Assembly (NCBI RefSeq): GCF_000208865.1
Contig: NC_018396.1
Coordinates: forward strand, 3,777,101 to 3,841,100
DNA: 64,000 nucleotides
Reading direction: 5' to 3'
Source: Neospora caninum Liverpool
Taxonomy: Eukaryota > Apicomplexa > Conoidasida > Eucoccidiorida > Sarcocystidae
Made by a program: the position numbers and the translations under genes. Numbering within the stretch: the stretch's first letter is position 1; the number at the start of each line of letters is the position of its first letter. Positions 44,601-54,700 of this stretch are shown piece by piece. The notes below the pieces were generated by a model. The model did no database searches. It was not told where the DNA came from and was given only the letters and a program-made list of their open reading frames with translations.

Positions 44601-47600
44601 CACGCACTGACGGCGTTCCCTTCTCTGTCGCGTTTCAGGTATCTGCTCAACGATGCCTGCGTCCTCGCTGACAAGCCCCTCGTATGCGGCAGCGCCCTGC
44701 GCTGGGAAGGCCAGCTATGCGTCTACAACCTCGCGTCGGCTTCGCCTAGCTCTGCGTCGTCCACTCCCAGTTCTTCTCTCCGCTCTCCGTGCTACCGTTG
44801 TCTCCACCCTGTCCCGTCAGGAGACGCCGAGGCAGGCGCCTGCGACGTCCACGGCGTGATTGGTCCGGCACCGGGCGTTGTGGGCATTCTTCAGGTCGGC
44901 TTTTATTCGAGCAACGCGTCCGTCTGCCTTGTTCGTGTCGAGAAGGCGCGTACAGGTTCGCGTGTGCCTTCTCTGTGAGCGAGGCCGGCGCCGCCGGTTC
45001 AAGCTCGACAACGAGCGTGGCTTATCCTCGTCTCTCGACGTCGTTTCGTGGGCTTGGTTCCGCCAATGTTTCTGCCCTGCTTCTGGTGCTCGGCGCGTCC
45101 AGTTTCGGGGTTTCGTTTTCATTTTCGTCTCTCCGCAGGTGCCAGACTCTCAAGGGCTCTTCGGCGTGCTGCTCCGCTGCACTTGGCCCCGTGCGTCTCA
45201 CGGTTATCTGCTTTCTTTCTCTCCTTTTCCAGGCGCTAGAGAGTCTCAAAATCTGTGGCGGGTTGGCGCAGGGTGAGGACTCGGCGCGCTTGCTGACTTT
45301 CGACGGCCTCGACGTCGACCGCCCCTTTCGGACATTCCGCCTGAGGCGGAAGCGAGAAGGCTGCGAAGGTAGGGATGGGGACGGCCCAAGCAGCGGAGGA
45401 CGGGCCGTAGAGCAACAGAGGACCTGGAAGAAAAGAGAGGGGCGGGAGTCGCATGCGGTCCACCCAGCGGAGACAGTACACAGGAGCCAGAGAGGGAGCG
45501 GCAAAGAGAGAAAGAGAAGGGCGCCGGGAGGAGGACAGAGAAGAGAGGAGGCAGGTGGGAGACAAGCAGCCAAAGTCGAAGCGAGGCCGCAGGAACGACA
45601 GAAAGCGGGGGAAGGGACGACGAGGACTGAAAGACTCGCAAGGAAAAACACGCGTGGCCGGAGACGAGATTTTCGGAGCACGGACGGGAGAAAGGCCAGA
45701 CAAAAGAACGAGCGAGAGAAAGTGGCGCATGTCGCATCTCGGCGTCTTTCCTCGGCCCCTGTTCGTGCCTGTCTGTCGTTTTCCCTTTGCTGTTCTTTTT
45801 CGTGGATACTTGTGGTCCTCGGTTTTGCCTGGTACCTTTTTTTTCCTGCCTCAGCGTGCGGCACCGGCCTTCAGCGCATTACATCGCTCACGGTAGGCGT
45901 GAGAGGAGAGGACGAAGGGGAATGATCTCACGGTTGAGTGTCTCCCGCTGCGGGGTTCTCCACCCAGCTTTTCGTTGGCAGCACCGCAGTGAGAGTGTAC
46001 CTGCTGCCTTGGCTGTCAGGTTCTAGGGTCCATGTCTATTTGCTCGCTTTATATCCGTTGCGTTGTTCCTCTTCTTTTTCGTTCAGCCGCGCCCTGAGTA
46101 TTCGGTCGTTTGCCCCTTCCCCGTCCTCCCTGCGCACCAGAGAATGTCCTCGGCGCTCTTCACGCTCTTGTTTTCTCTCCACCTCGTTCTCCATCGCCAG
46201 CTCTCTTGTCTCCTCACTGAAGGCGGCCTGGCAGGCCTGCTTCTGCATGCTCGGCAGCCTTCGCTTTCCACGGGGAAAAGAGCCGCGCGAACGCATTCAA
46301 AGAGAGACGAGGCCGGAGCGGGCGACGCCGGAAAAGCGGACGACGACGGCAAGGTCGAAGGCGGACGCAGCACCGAAGCTGAGGCTGCGTCTCTCGGGGG
46401 GGGCGTGAGGCAGAGCGAGAGCCGGTTTGGCTCTGGTTTGCGGGACCCGCTTGCGATGCTCACGTCCTGTCCTTCTCGCTTGTCTTCTCGCCCGCAAACC
46501 GCAGCGGCGAAGGCTGCCTTCTGCGCTCGTCTTCTTGCTTTCTCTGCGGGTGTGCGAGGGAACAGAGACGCGACAGAGACAACAGAAGCGGGCCGGGGGG
46601 CCGCGGAAGCGACGACCGGGGACAAGGCGGCGTTCGAACAGCGGTTCGCGTCACAGAGCGGCGAGAACCTGGACGCGCCAGGAGCAAACGCAAGCTACGT
46701 TCTTTTGCCTATTGACGTTCGCCCCTTGGAACACGCGCGGGTTGGCCAGCTGCCGTTCTCGATTCACCTGCCGCTGTCCCAGTTGCAGAAGGAAGTCGAC
46801 AGCTTGAGGCGGGGACAGACTGAAGCCGAGGAAGCAGAGGACCTCCCAGAGGAGGACGACTGGGAAGAAGAAGTGCAGGAAGCAGACGAGAAGAGGCTGC
46901 AGAGGCAACGCGAGGCACGACACGAAGTAGAGTGGACGGGAGAGCAGGCAGATGAGTGTTGCGACCGAAAGGCCACCACGCAGGAAGAGAGACCCGCGAT
47001 GTCGCGCACACACGACCTCGTGCACATGACGCTTCTTCAGCGTTTTATCCTCCAGCACATCCTTCACTTGTCACACTCAGATTTTCGAAGCAGCCACACT
47101 CAGCGCATGCACGTGATTTGCGTTCTCATATGTAGGCGAGGGAACGACAGCGCCATAGCCACAAAGCTTCTGGCGAGCTTGAATGGGGAGACGTGCACCG
47201 TGAAAGTAAGAAGGAACGAGGGGGAAAGGAGTGAAACGGCGGGGGGAAAGGGCGAGGCCTTCGAGGGCCCAGACCGAAATGCGAGAGGGGCTTCGGAGGG
47301 CTGGGCTAAAAAGGGAACAGGAGTCCACACGCGTTTTGGGGAGGCGAACAAGGCTGACGGAGAGGCGCCTACCAGTGCGCTGCCCACAGAGCGCAAAGCG
47401 AAAGAGAGGAAAAAGTGCAAGGACACGGAAGAATTAACAGTCCGTTCAAACAGAACCGAGGAGGCACCGGAAAAACCTCGGCAGGGAACCAGGCGTGGCC
47501 AGGTAGGCAAAGAGCAAGAAGGTAGTGAGAGTAGAGGCGAGAAGGGCGACAAAAAGGACACAGAGAAACGGGAGGGAGAGACAGAACAAGCAGGAGATTT

Positions 47601-47769
47601 GAGTGCAGACGTCGCTGGACGAATCAGGCCGGAAGGCTGGACAGGAAGACCACGAGGAGAGACGAAGAGAAGAAGGCGAATTTGCGTACCTGAGATCTCC
47701 GTCTTTAATCTTACTGGCGGTCTCTTGCAGCTCCAGAAGCAGGGATTCCTCTCTATGCCGATTGTGTAA
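41658..47769 (+). CDS. UBA4: UBA4/MOCS3-type E1-like sulfur-carrier activating enzyme with rhodanese domain
   Basis: Nine exons: 41658-42636, 43331-43382, 43741-43822, 44268-44371, 44639-44894, 45233-45368, 45855-45892, 46087-47205, 47695-47769; phases agree; 946 residues. UBA4/MOCS3 adenylates and thiolates Urm1 (and MOCS2A) for tRNA thiolation, urmylation and molybdopterin synthesis. Visible: [18 protein letters not shown], nucleotide loop GCGGLG (309-314), [32 protein letters not shown], zinc pairs CYRC (457/460) and CEAC (535/538), the crossover Cys474 in [13 protein letters not shown], and QALESLKI. The rhodanese domain has [15 protein letters not shown] and active-site loop CRRGNDS (Cys898), then [11 protein letters not shown] at the end. 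Oddities: a hydrophobic N-terminus ([16 protein letters not shown]), about 290 low-complexity residues before the E1 domain, and a roughly 100-residue acidic insertion in the rhodanese domain. The last intron has no stop and a length divisible by three, so it could be retained. Start 41658 is in CAAAATG context. Confidence 0.87.
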
Positions 47770-49664
47770 GGGGAGAGAGATGCGAAGAGACAGAGGAAGC
47801 CGCGGATGAGTCTAGTTTTGATTCGTACGACGATCTGTCGTTGCCCCTTTTCTGTTGGGAGCGCTTCCAAGCGCCATTTAATGCTGCTTTCTTCAGTTCC
47901 CCCAAGCGGTACCTTTTCTTGAGCGGGGCACTGTGTTACTCGCCGAACGCAGCTCATCTCTGCCTTCACCAAACGCCAGCCATACACTGGAGCGTGCACG
48001 TCTCCTCAGCAAACTGGCACCTCCGTCGTGTGCCTTCACGAAACTGCCGTTTCTAACAATGTTTCTGGGCTCTGAATCGAGATCCTGAACTGAATACCGA
48101 AGCTTTTATAGACAGATACATTCCAGTGCGTAGGACGTTGTCCATAGATGCGGAGACGAGATACGGCAGTCCCGTGATGCAGAGGTTCAAAGAGATAGCA
48201 CCTTCCGCGCCGACATCTCCTGTGCACCAGGGACTGTCAGAAAAGAAATCCGTAGTCTCCTCACATGATCGAGTGTACGTTCATCACCGGGAAGGGATGG
48301 AGCATCCCATCATAGCAGACGACCGGTTGCCAAAATGTATCCCTGTTTTCCGAAACGCATGGACCCACTTTTTGTGGGAGGCGAGAATCTTTGAGAACCA
48401 GCGCTTTCCAAAGCACACGAATGTCACGCCCTGTTACCTGGAACGCGTACACTGTCGAGGCAAGCGTCGTCGGCTGGTGCACTGCAGGCGCCGTCGTTCA
48501 TGCGAAAATAGAGTCTTTCCCTTGCACCTCTCACAGGCAATGCCGCAGCTGTTTCTGCGAGTTGACGCGGGTAGGACAAATCCCCGCTCACTGAGAAACG
48601 CCCCTACCTAAATACCAGCTGTGGCAGGAGAGGCGCCAGCGAAGTGCATCGTCTTGGGAGCAGCCTGACGCTGCCGAGACAGGGAAACAGGGAACACGTA
48701 GAGCAGCTCAGAAGAGGGTATACCGTGTGGTGCGACAGAGAGAAAGGAGATGCTATCAACGTTCACTCAGAGCGCTTGCAAGAGAAGAAGACAATGCATG
48801 GCCAAATCAGACCAGTGCGCGGCACGAGACCAAGTTGCATGCTCGCGGTCGAGACTGAACCAACCCAAACGTGGTCTTTCAATACAGTTCAGGCATCCCA
48901 CGTTTGTACATTTATATATCTGCAGCCATGTACCGGCAGATTTCTGTGTATAAGCAGGTCTAGGAGGACACATGCAGAGTTGTGAACATGCGTGCGAGTG
49001 GTAAGGTCCGGAGACCTGGCGGCTTCACTGCCTCTTCGACAGCTCACTTTTGATCCGGGCGACTCTGAAAGGTGTCTAGTGAAACGGTGGCACTGGTGCG
49101 AGCATTTGTGTCAACTGGTACTTGGACAGCTGATTCCCAGCAATGTGAAGACCGAAAGTGACAAACCGACACATTGGCCGGCCGGCTTTTGAGAGGGGGG
49201 AGAGCGTTTCCGGTCTGCTGTGCAGGGCGAGGCCCCGGGGTGTATGCTATCCCTACTACTTTGCTTTTACGTCCCCAACACAAATCCCTGTTTTCCCTTG
49301 TGCTGTGGAGAGACTCTTCTTCTCTGAACGCGTTCTACAGAAATGAGGTGAAATTCGAAAGTCCTTGACAATGACACCCGGAATCAGCAGTCGAGGATCC
49401 ACAGTTCGCCTTTCAGTGTTCGTCCACCGTTGAGTGCAGATGCTGAGGAACAGGCATTCGTTTAGACGTAAACACGCGGCTGCCTCTGCAAGACCACTCA
49501 TGATCAAACGAAAAAAGAAGAGAAGGAAACCACAAGGAAGCAACGAGCAAGATGGAGAGGCAGACAAGAGAACGAAGCCGCTAGAGGGAGACAGCTAGAG
49601 ATTGTGGGCGAAGATCATGGCTCGTTCCGCCGAGAGTCCAATAAAATCGGTCGTGTATTGAGCT
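47770..49664. other. Intergenic between convergent genes
   Basis: No supported gene; frames to about 160 codons (for example 48126-48611, plus) lack motifs and biased codon use. It should hold two 3' UTRs. Confidence 0.5.
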
Positions 49665-51740
49665 CTACCTCTCTCTGTCTGTTTCTCCACTTTCATGAAA
49701 CCTCTTTGAGCGAGTCTTCTCTTTAGTAAGTTTTTCTTTTTTCACGTCTTTGTCGTGCTTCTTCTTTTTCTTCTTCTCTCCCTTTTCCTCTTCGTCGCTC
49801 CCGTTGCCCTGGTCCCGGTCCCGATGGTGCGGACGAGGTGACTCGTTGTCTCTGCTCTCTTTCTTCTTTTTCTTCTTCTTCTTTGCGTCCTCACTGTCAC
49901 CGCTCCGTGAGCTGTCTTTCTTTTCCTTTCTCTCTTCGCTGTCGCCGCGCCCTGAGCGCTCCTTGGCCTTCTTGGCCTTTTTTTCCTTCTTGTCTCCGTC
50001 TTCCCGGGTTTTCTCTCTTTTGTAGTCTTTCTTCTCCTTCTCTCCGTCTTCGCGGGTTTTCTCTCTTTTGTAGTCTTTCTTCTCCTTCTCTCCGTCTTCG
50101 CGAGTTTTCTCTCTTTTGTAGTCTTTCTTCTCATTCTCTCCGTCTTCGCGGGTTTTCTCTCTTTTGTAGTCTTTCTTCTCCTTCTCTCTGTCTTCACGGC
50201 TTTTCTCTCTTCTGTCTTCTTTCTTCTCCTTCTTCTCTTTCTTTCGGCCTCTCTCGCTCTCCTGTCGGCGTGGGGAGGACGACGGCGACGTCTGGGACCT
50301 CCGAGGTTTCTCCTCCTCTTCCTCTTCTCGTGGATGGCCAGTGGAGGCAGAATCGACTCCTCTATTTTTCGCGCGGTCGTCGCTCCTCTCTTCGGGGCCC
50401 TCCTCCTTTTTCTCCACGTCTGCAGGCGAAATGCCGTTTCGAAACTCTTCGGAGTCACGACTGAGCTCCTTCATCGTCTGCTTCCTGACCAAGCGTTCCT
50501 CCGGCTTCTCCGCAACAACGAGGGGGCGTGGTGTGGGACGCAAGGGAGGGAGATTAGGCGGGCGAGGCAGTGCAGTAGCCGCGAGAGGCTGAGAAGGCGC
50601 AGCAGACAGATCGGCCTGGGATCCGGAGTAAGGTGTCGTGGACCCGCTAGCCGAACGGGCTGGCTCCGGAGAGGTTGGAGTCCCTCGAGGCTGGGCAGGA
50701 GCATTAGGAGGCAAGGGACACGCGGAAGCAGACGTAAAACCCATCCCGGACCTGATAGCTGAAGGCGCCCCAACGGAACGAAAAGGCTGGGGTGCGGAAC
50801 CTGCTTTCCTCAGCGGGGTGTTGTCCACGGCTGCCTCTTCGCCCTCGCCCTCGCCCCCATACGTCAGTTCACACCTAAGAAAGAGGAACCCCGCTCCCTG
50901 CCGAAAGACAGGGTTTGTGAGAGGCCATTTGGACATTTGTGTGAGACGAGCATCGTCGAAGCGCAGCAGCTGCGTCGATCCTTTGTAGATCTGGTTTCCC
51001 GTCGCAAGCTGCTCAGTGAGAGCGACCTTGAACCCGGGTGGGGGACTCTTCTTTTCGCCAGTCAGAGGGTCTGTCCCAAAAAGACCGGGGCCGGACGGGA
51101 CCTGCAGCAAGATGCTTTCGTTGTTGAGTGGGACTTCATAGTGCTTGATGCCGCTGTAAAAACCTTCGGCAGGTTGCGTCACTCGATCTGGGTTGTCCAC
51201 TGCCTTTGTCATGGTTTCGTCTTCGAAGTAGACCGAGCACAAGAACGTCCGGTCTTCGACCGCGTCGCCCTCGCGATTCGCAGGGACATCCGTGACTCGA
51301 GAAAACACGACCTTGACCGTCTTCGGCAGCCTCTGCGAACCCGTCGAGAAAGCGGAAGGGCTGAGTATCGCCGGGGTAAAACGACCCGTCTCCCCTCGCG
51401 GGACATTCATCTCCGTCGCACTCCTCAGAAAGGCCGACGGGAGGTTGCCGCGCGGCGGCGGACTCCCTGTAGGGGGGACAACCCCTAGGCGTGCGCCGGT
51501 GCCCGAACTGGCCAAGCGCCCCGGGCCTTGAAGCTGAGCAGGCCCGATGGCCGAAGTTGCCGAAAAGAGTGTTCGGGTGGTGTCACCATGAGCCAACTGA
51601 GTGCGAGGACTAGACCGGCCCGACGCATTCTGCGCCGGACGATTCGCTTGTGTCCCCGCCGCGCTTCCTTTTTCGGAGTCGGCGTCGCCCCCTCCTTTCT
51701 TCTTCCGCGACGGGAGCAGACGCAAGCAAAACCAGGACAT
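49665..51740 (-). CDS. Unrecognised Lys-rich protein with possible C2-like domain
   Basis: A single uninterrupted frame of 691 residues; I do not recognise the family. Layout: a short hydrophobic N-terminus with an early Cys (MSWFCLRLLP), a Ser/Pro/Gly-rich linker, then a folded-looking block at about 138-310 that includes KTVKVVFSRVTDVP, RTFLCSVYFEDETMTKA, HYEVPLNNESILLQVPSG, GFKVALTEQLATGNQIYKG and FLFLRCELTYGG. The alternating beta-strand pattern and acidic loops resemble a C2 domain, but this is a visual impression. After a Pro-rich linker the C-terminal third is Lys/Glu/Asp-rich, with about four tandem 16-residue repeats (EKKDYKREKTREDGEK) and poly-Lys runs. The early Cys could be acylated. 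The upstream 1.3 kb is pyrimidine-rich on the coding strand, as for other genes here. Nuclear, cytoskeletal or membrane-peripheral roles all remain open. Confidence 0.75.
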   Translation of the reverse strand: MSWFCLRLLPSRKKKGGGDADSEKGSAAGTQANRPAQNASGRSSPRTQLAHGDTTRTLFSATSAIGPAQLQGPGRLASSGTGARLGVVPPTGSPPPRGNLPSAFLRSATEMNVPRGETGRFTPAILSPSAFSTGSQRLPKTVKVVFSRVTDVPANREGDAVEDRTFLCSVYFEDETMTKAVDNPDRVTQPAEGFYSGIKHYEVPLNNESILLQVPSGPGLFGTDPLTGEKKSPPPGFKVALTEQLATGNQIYKGSTQLLRFDDARLTQMSKWPLTNPVFRQGAGFLFLRCELTYGGEGEGEEAAVDNTPLRKAGSAPQPFRSVGAPSAIRSGMGFTSASACPLPPNAPAQPRGTPTSPEPARSASGSTTPYSGSQADLSAAPSQPLAATALPRPPNLPPLRPTPRPLVVAEKPEERLVRKQTMKELSRDSEEFRNGISPADVEKKEEGPEERSDDRAKNRGVDSASTGHPREEEEEEKPRRSQTSPSSSPRRQESERGRKKEKKEKKEDRREKSREDREKEKKDYKREKTREDGENEKKDYKREKTREDGEKEKKDYKREKTREDGEKEKKDYKREKTREDGDKKEKKAKKAKERSGRGDSEERKEKKDSSRSGDSEDAKKKKKKKKESRDNESPRPHHRDRDQGNGSDEEEKGEKKKKKKHDKDVKKEKLTKEKTRSKRFHESGETDRER
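50000..50215 (-). repeat. 48-bp coding tandem repeat, about 4 copies
   Basis: Period of 48 bases encoding the 16-residue unit EKKDYKREKTREDGEK within the Lys-rich C-terminus of the minus-strand gene. Copies are nearly identical at DNA level, which suggests recent expansion. Confidence 0.9.
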
Positions 51741-54700
51741 GGTGACTGGGGGTCGGAAAAGACAGACGGAGGGAAGAAACGGTATCGGAAGAAAAGCGAA
51801 AAGAGCGAAGAGAAATTCTGCAGCGAGAGGGGTTTCGACGACAGACTGAGACGAAAAGAAAACGCACGGAACATATGAGGCGAGAGACGCGTGACCTAAA
51901 CAGCGCGCGGGGAAGTCTGCATTCGAGGCAGAGAACCAGAGACAAAGCTATCGACACGGACAGGACAAAAGAAACGCCACTATCCAAAAGAGACCGTGAA
52001 CGAACGCACGCGCGTCCTTTTTTTCGGCGCACGCTAATGTGCATACAGACACGCACAGCCCGACACCGAGCGGGGTGGGGGCGCGGGTACAAGGAAAAAC
52101 TGGAAATAACGGAGATACCAGGGACAGCTCACGAAGGATACACGGCAACGTTATCTATATAGTTTACAAGTGGATCGCGCACAACAGGAGACACTCTGAT
52201 TCTCTTTATCCCTTTTTCTGGCTATAGGTATGCATACATAGATTAATATATTTGTACCCATGTACGATTGCATATATGCATGCTTGGAGAAACATCTCTA
52301 GGCGAAGCGCGTGGCCTTGGGAATGTGTGTGGACAGAACGGATCGGTACAGACGCTGCCGCGCGGTGTACCATGTTACGTTGCTGTCGTGTAGTATGTTG
52401 GGAGGGAAGCGGAAAAGAGAGACGCACAGAACTCTCAAAGAGCATAGGCTAGCTGGCATAAAGCGGAAGGGACAAATGGATGGAGTAGACAGTGCGGCGA
52501 AAAACGTGCGCAACCGAGGCGCGCGAAGAAGAATGCCTCCGTCATCGTTGATCCCCGCAGCAGACTCGAAATGACGAGACAACGGACTGACACGGGAAAA
52601 AAAAGAAGGAGAGTCACTGAAGAGGTGGATATGCACAACAGGAGCAATACGTGAAACCAACGAGAGGTGGGAAGGAGACTTGGGATGCTGTGGACTTCTC
52701 AGGAAGGGCGGAAACAAGACAGAATTCTCGAGTTCGCACCGGAAGGGTCAGGGGGGAGTAAGAGAAGACAGAGGAAGAACAACAGGGAAAACAAAAGGCA
52801 AGAGCCAATAGGGCAGACCGTGGCCGAGTGAAGGAGACATAACAAGCGGCAAGCCTCCCAGCTGCTGATAAAACGGTGAGTAAGCGACGCGCTGAAGACG
52901 ACGAAAAAGTATAGCTGGTTGACTACGAAGTCGACAACCACAGGCAACAAGCACAGTCTGGGAAGACAGTGATACAAGGGAAAGGAGACAGAGGGAGGCG
53001 CCAGGAAATTACGCCAAAACACGTGTTCAACAGCAGTGTCAGCTGAAGAACACACAAAAAAGGGGGGGAAAGAGGCAAAGAAGGACATGGACGGACAAGG
53101 ACGGAGACGGAGGTGTCGGTCAGCCGCCAGGAGACCGGCGAACAAGAGCCACAGGCTCTTCGTCGCCTCTAGGAAGATGAGGACCAAGGCCACACTGCGG
53201 TGTTGAAGCCCGAGCCAGAGAGATGCACCGAAAGAGGGGAGCAAGTATTTTATGGTGAGCAGGAAAAACTACGGAAGGCGAGGGCTGACGAAAAGAGATA
53301 GTCCCGGCCAACCGCCAGTGATGGAGAGATGCGATCCGTTATACTGTCGCTCAAGAAAAGTCCCGTGTATTTTTGCTCGAAGCCCCAGGACCACACGCTC
53401 GTCCACTCGAATCTCCCCTGCCGCTCAGCTTTGAGAAAAACGGAACGAGGTAGGCCACAACCGCCTTGAAATCCTTTCGGTTCTCAGGCACTGCAACTCC
53501 GGAAACAATTTAGACGTGTACGGAAGAAAAGAGAGAGCAAAAATGGATCTACACCAGGCTCTCTTTTGCAGCGGGTCACGCGAGGCCCAGAGGAGAAAGG
53601 CGTGGCAGGAAAAAGTCTCGTTGGCGACAACTCAGATCCTGTGCTGCGGAGAAAATTTGAAATGAATAACATGAAATATGGACGAAATGTTTGTCCGTGA
53701 GAGGTTTACACAAAAACGTGCCCCAAACGGAAGTGGATCCAATCGTCAGAGTCGGTTTTCACTGCCGCGGTGCAATGCTCGCTCTACGAGATCCGGCTTC
53801 CAGGTTAGTAAGCTTCAGACCTGCGACAAAGGGACCACGGAAACCTACGCGGCAGCTGTTTACTGTCGCACACGAGTGCTTACAAACGAAAAATGCGTCA
53901 CGTATACATGCTTCTACAGTAGAAAGGTTGAAAATACACTAAATATGAGCCGCGCTCAACGCGTTTCTCCGGAACAACCGTGCATGCGGACCTCGTCGCC
54001 TCAAACGGAAAATACCGCTGCACAGGAAAAGCAATTTTGTCAGATGAATTAGATTTCGACAAAGAAGACAAGAAGAGCAAATAAACAGGCCTGGATGTCG
54101 CTGGCTCGGTCCCTCTGTCTCCTCGTCCACGAATTCACTTGCCGGGATACGTGATGATTTCAGTTCCTGCAGGTGTTGCCCATGTAGCGAGCGATTTACA
54201 AGCGAGACCAGTTGCCGCAGGTTTGGCAGCTGGACGAGCGGGAGGAGGGATGGAGAGCGCGTGTAGTTGGGGTCCCAATTTTTATAATCCAAATCTTCAT
54301 TGCTAAAGCCCGTTGGTTGTACCGTTCTGTTCTAGACGTCGAATTCTACATCACAAAGTCTACTGGTCGAGTATCCTGTCTACGCTGGTGTACTACATCC
54401 GTCGCCCGGGCTCCAAGGGCTGTCGAAAAGCGACTCAACCGTCGCTTACATTCGAGTCGAATTTTCTTCACTAAAGTTCCCTGTTTTTCTTCAACTCCTG
54501 TTTTTGCCAACTCCTGTCTACTACAAGATATTGGCTGTGCGAGGCCGGCCTTCAGAAACGGTTTGCCGCGGCTGACGGATTCTGCCACCGCTCTAGTCTT
54601 CGACTGCCCGGACAACGCAACCCCGCGCTGTCCTTTCTGAATTCCAGTGACGTACCAATCAGTGCTCCTACCGAAAAAATTGACCATAAAGAGATGTTTT

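Noticed and set aside
46063..46086. ATG at 46063 as the start of a separate rhodanese gene
   Set aside because: A TTCGTTCAG acceptor at 46086 and phase agreement place it as an exon of the UBA4-like gene.
49742..50464. ORFs overlapping the Lys-rich tail on both strands
   Set aside because: Produced by AAG/GAA-rich repeats; the 691-codon frame is the only one with a complex N-terminal block.
52699..53244. 181-codon hydrophobic minus-strand ORF
   Set aside because: Lies in the pyrimidine-rich flank; Leu/Phe/Ser content follows from T/C bias.
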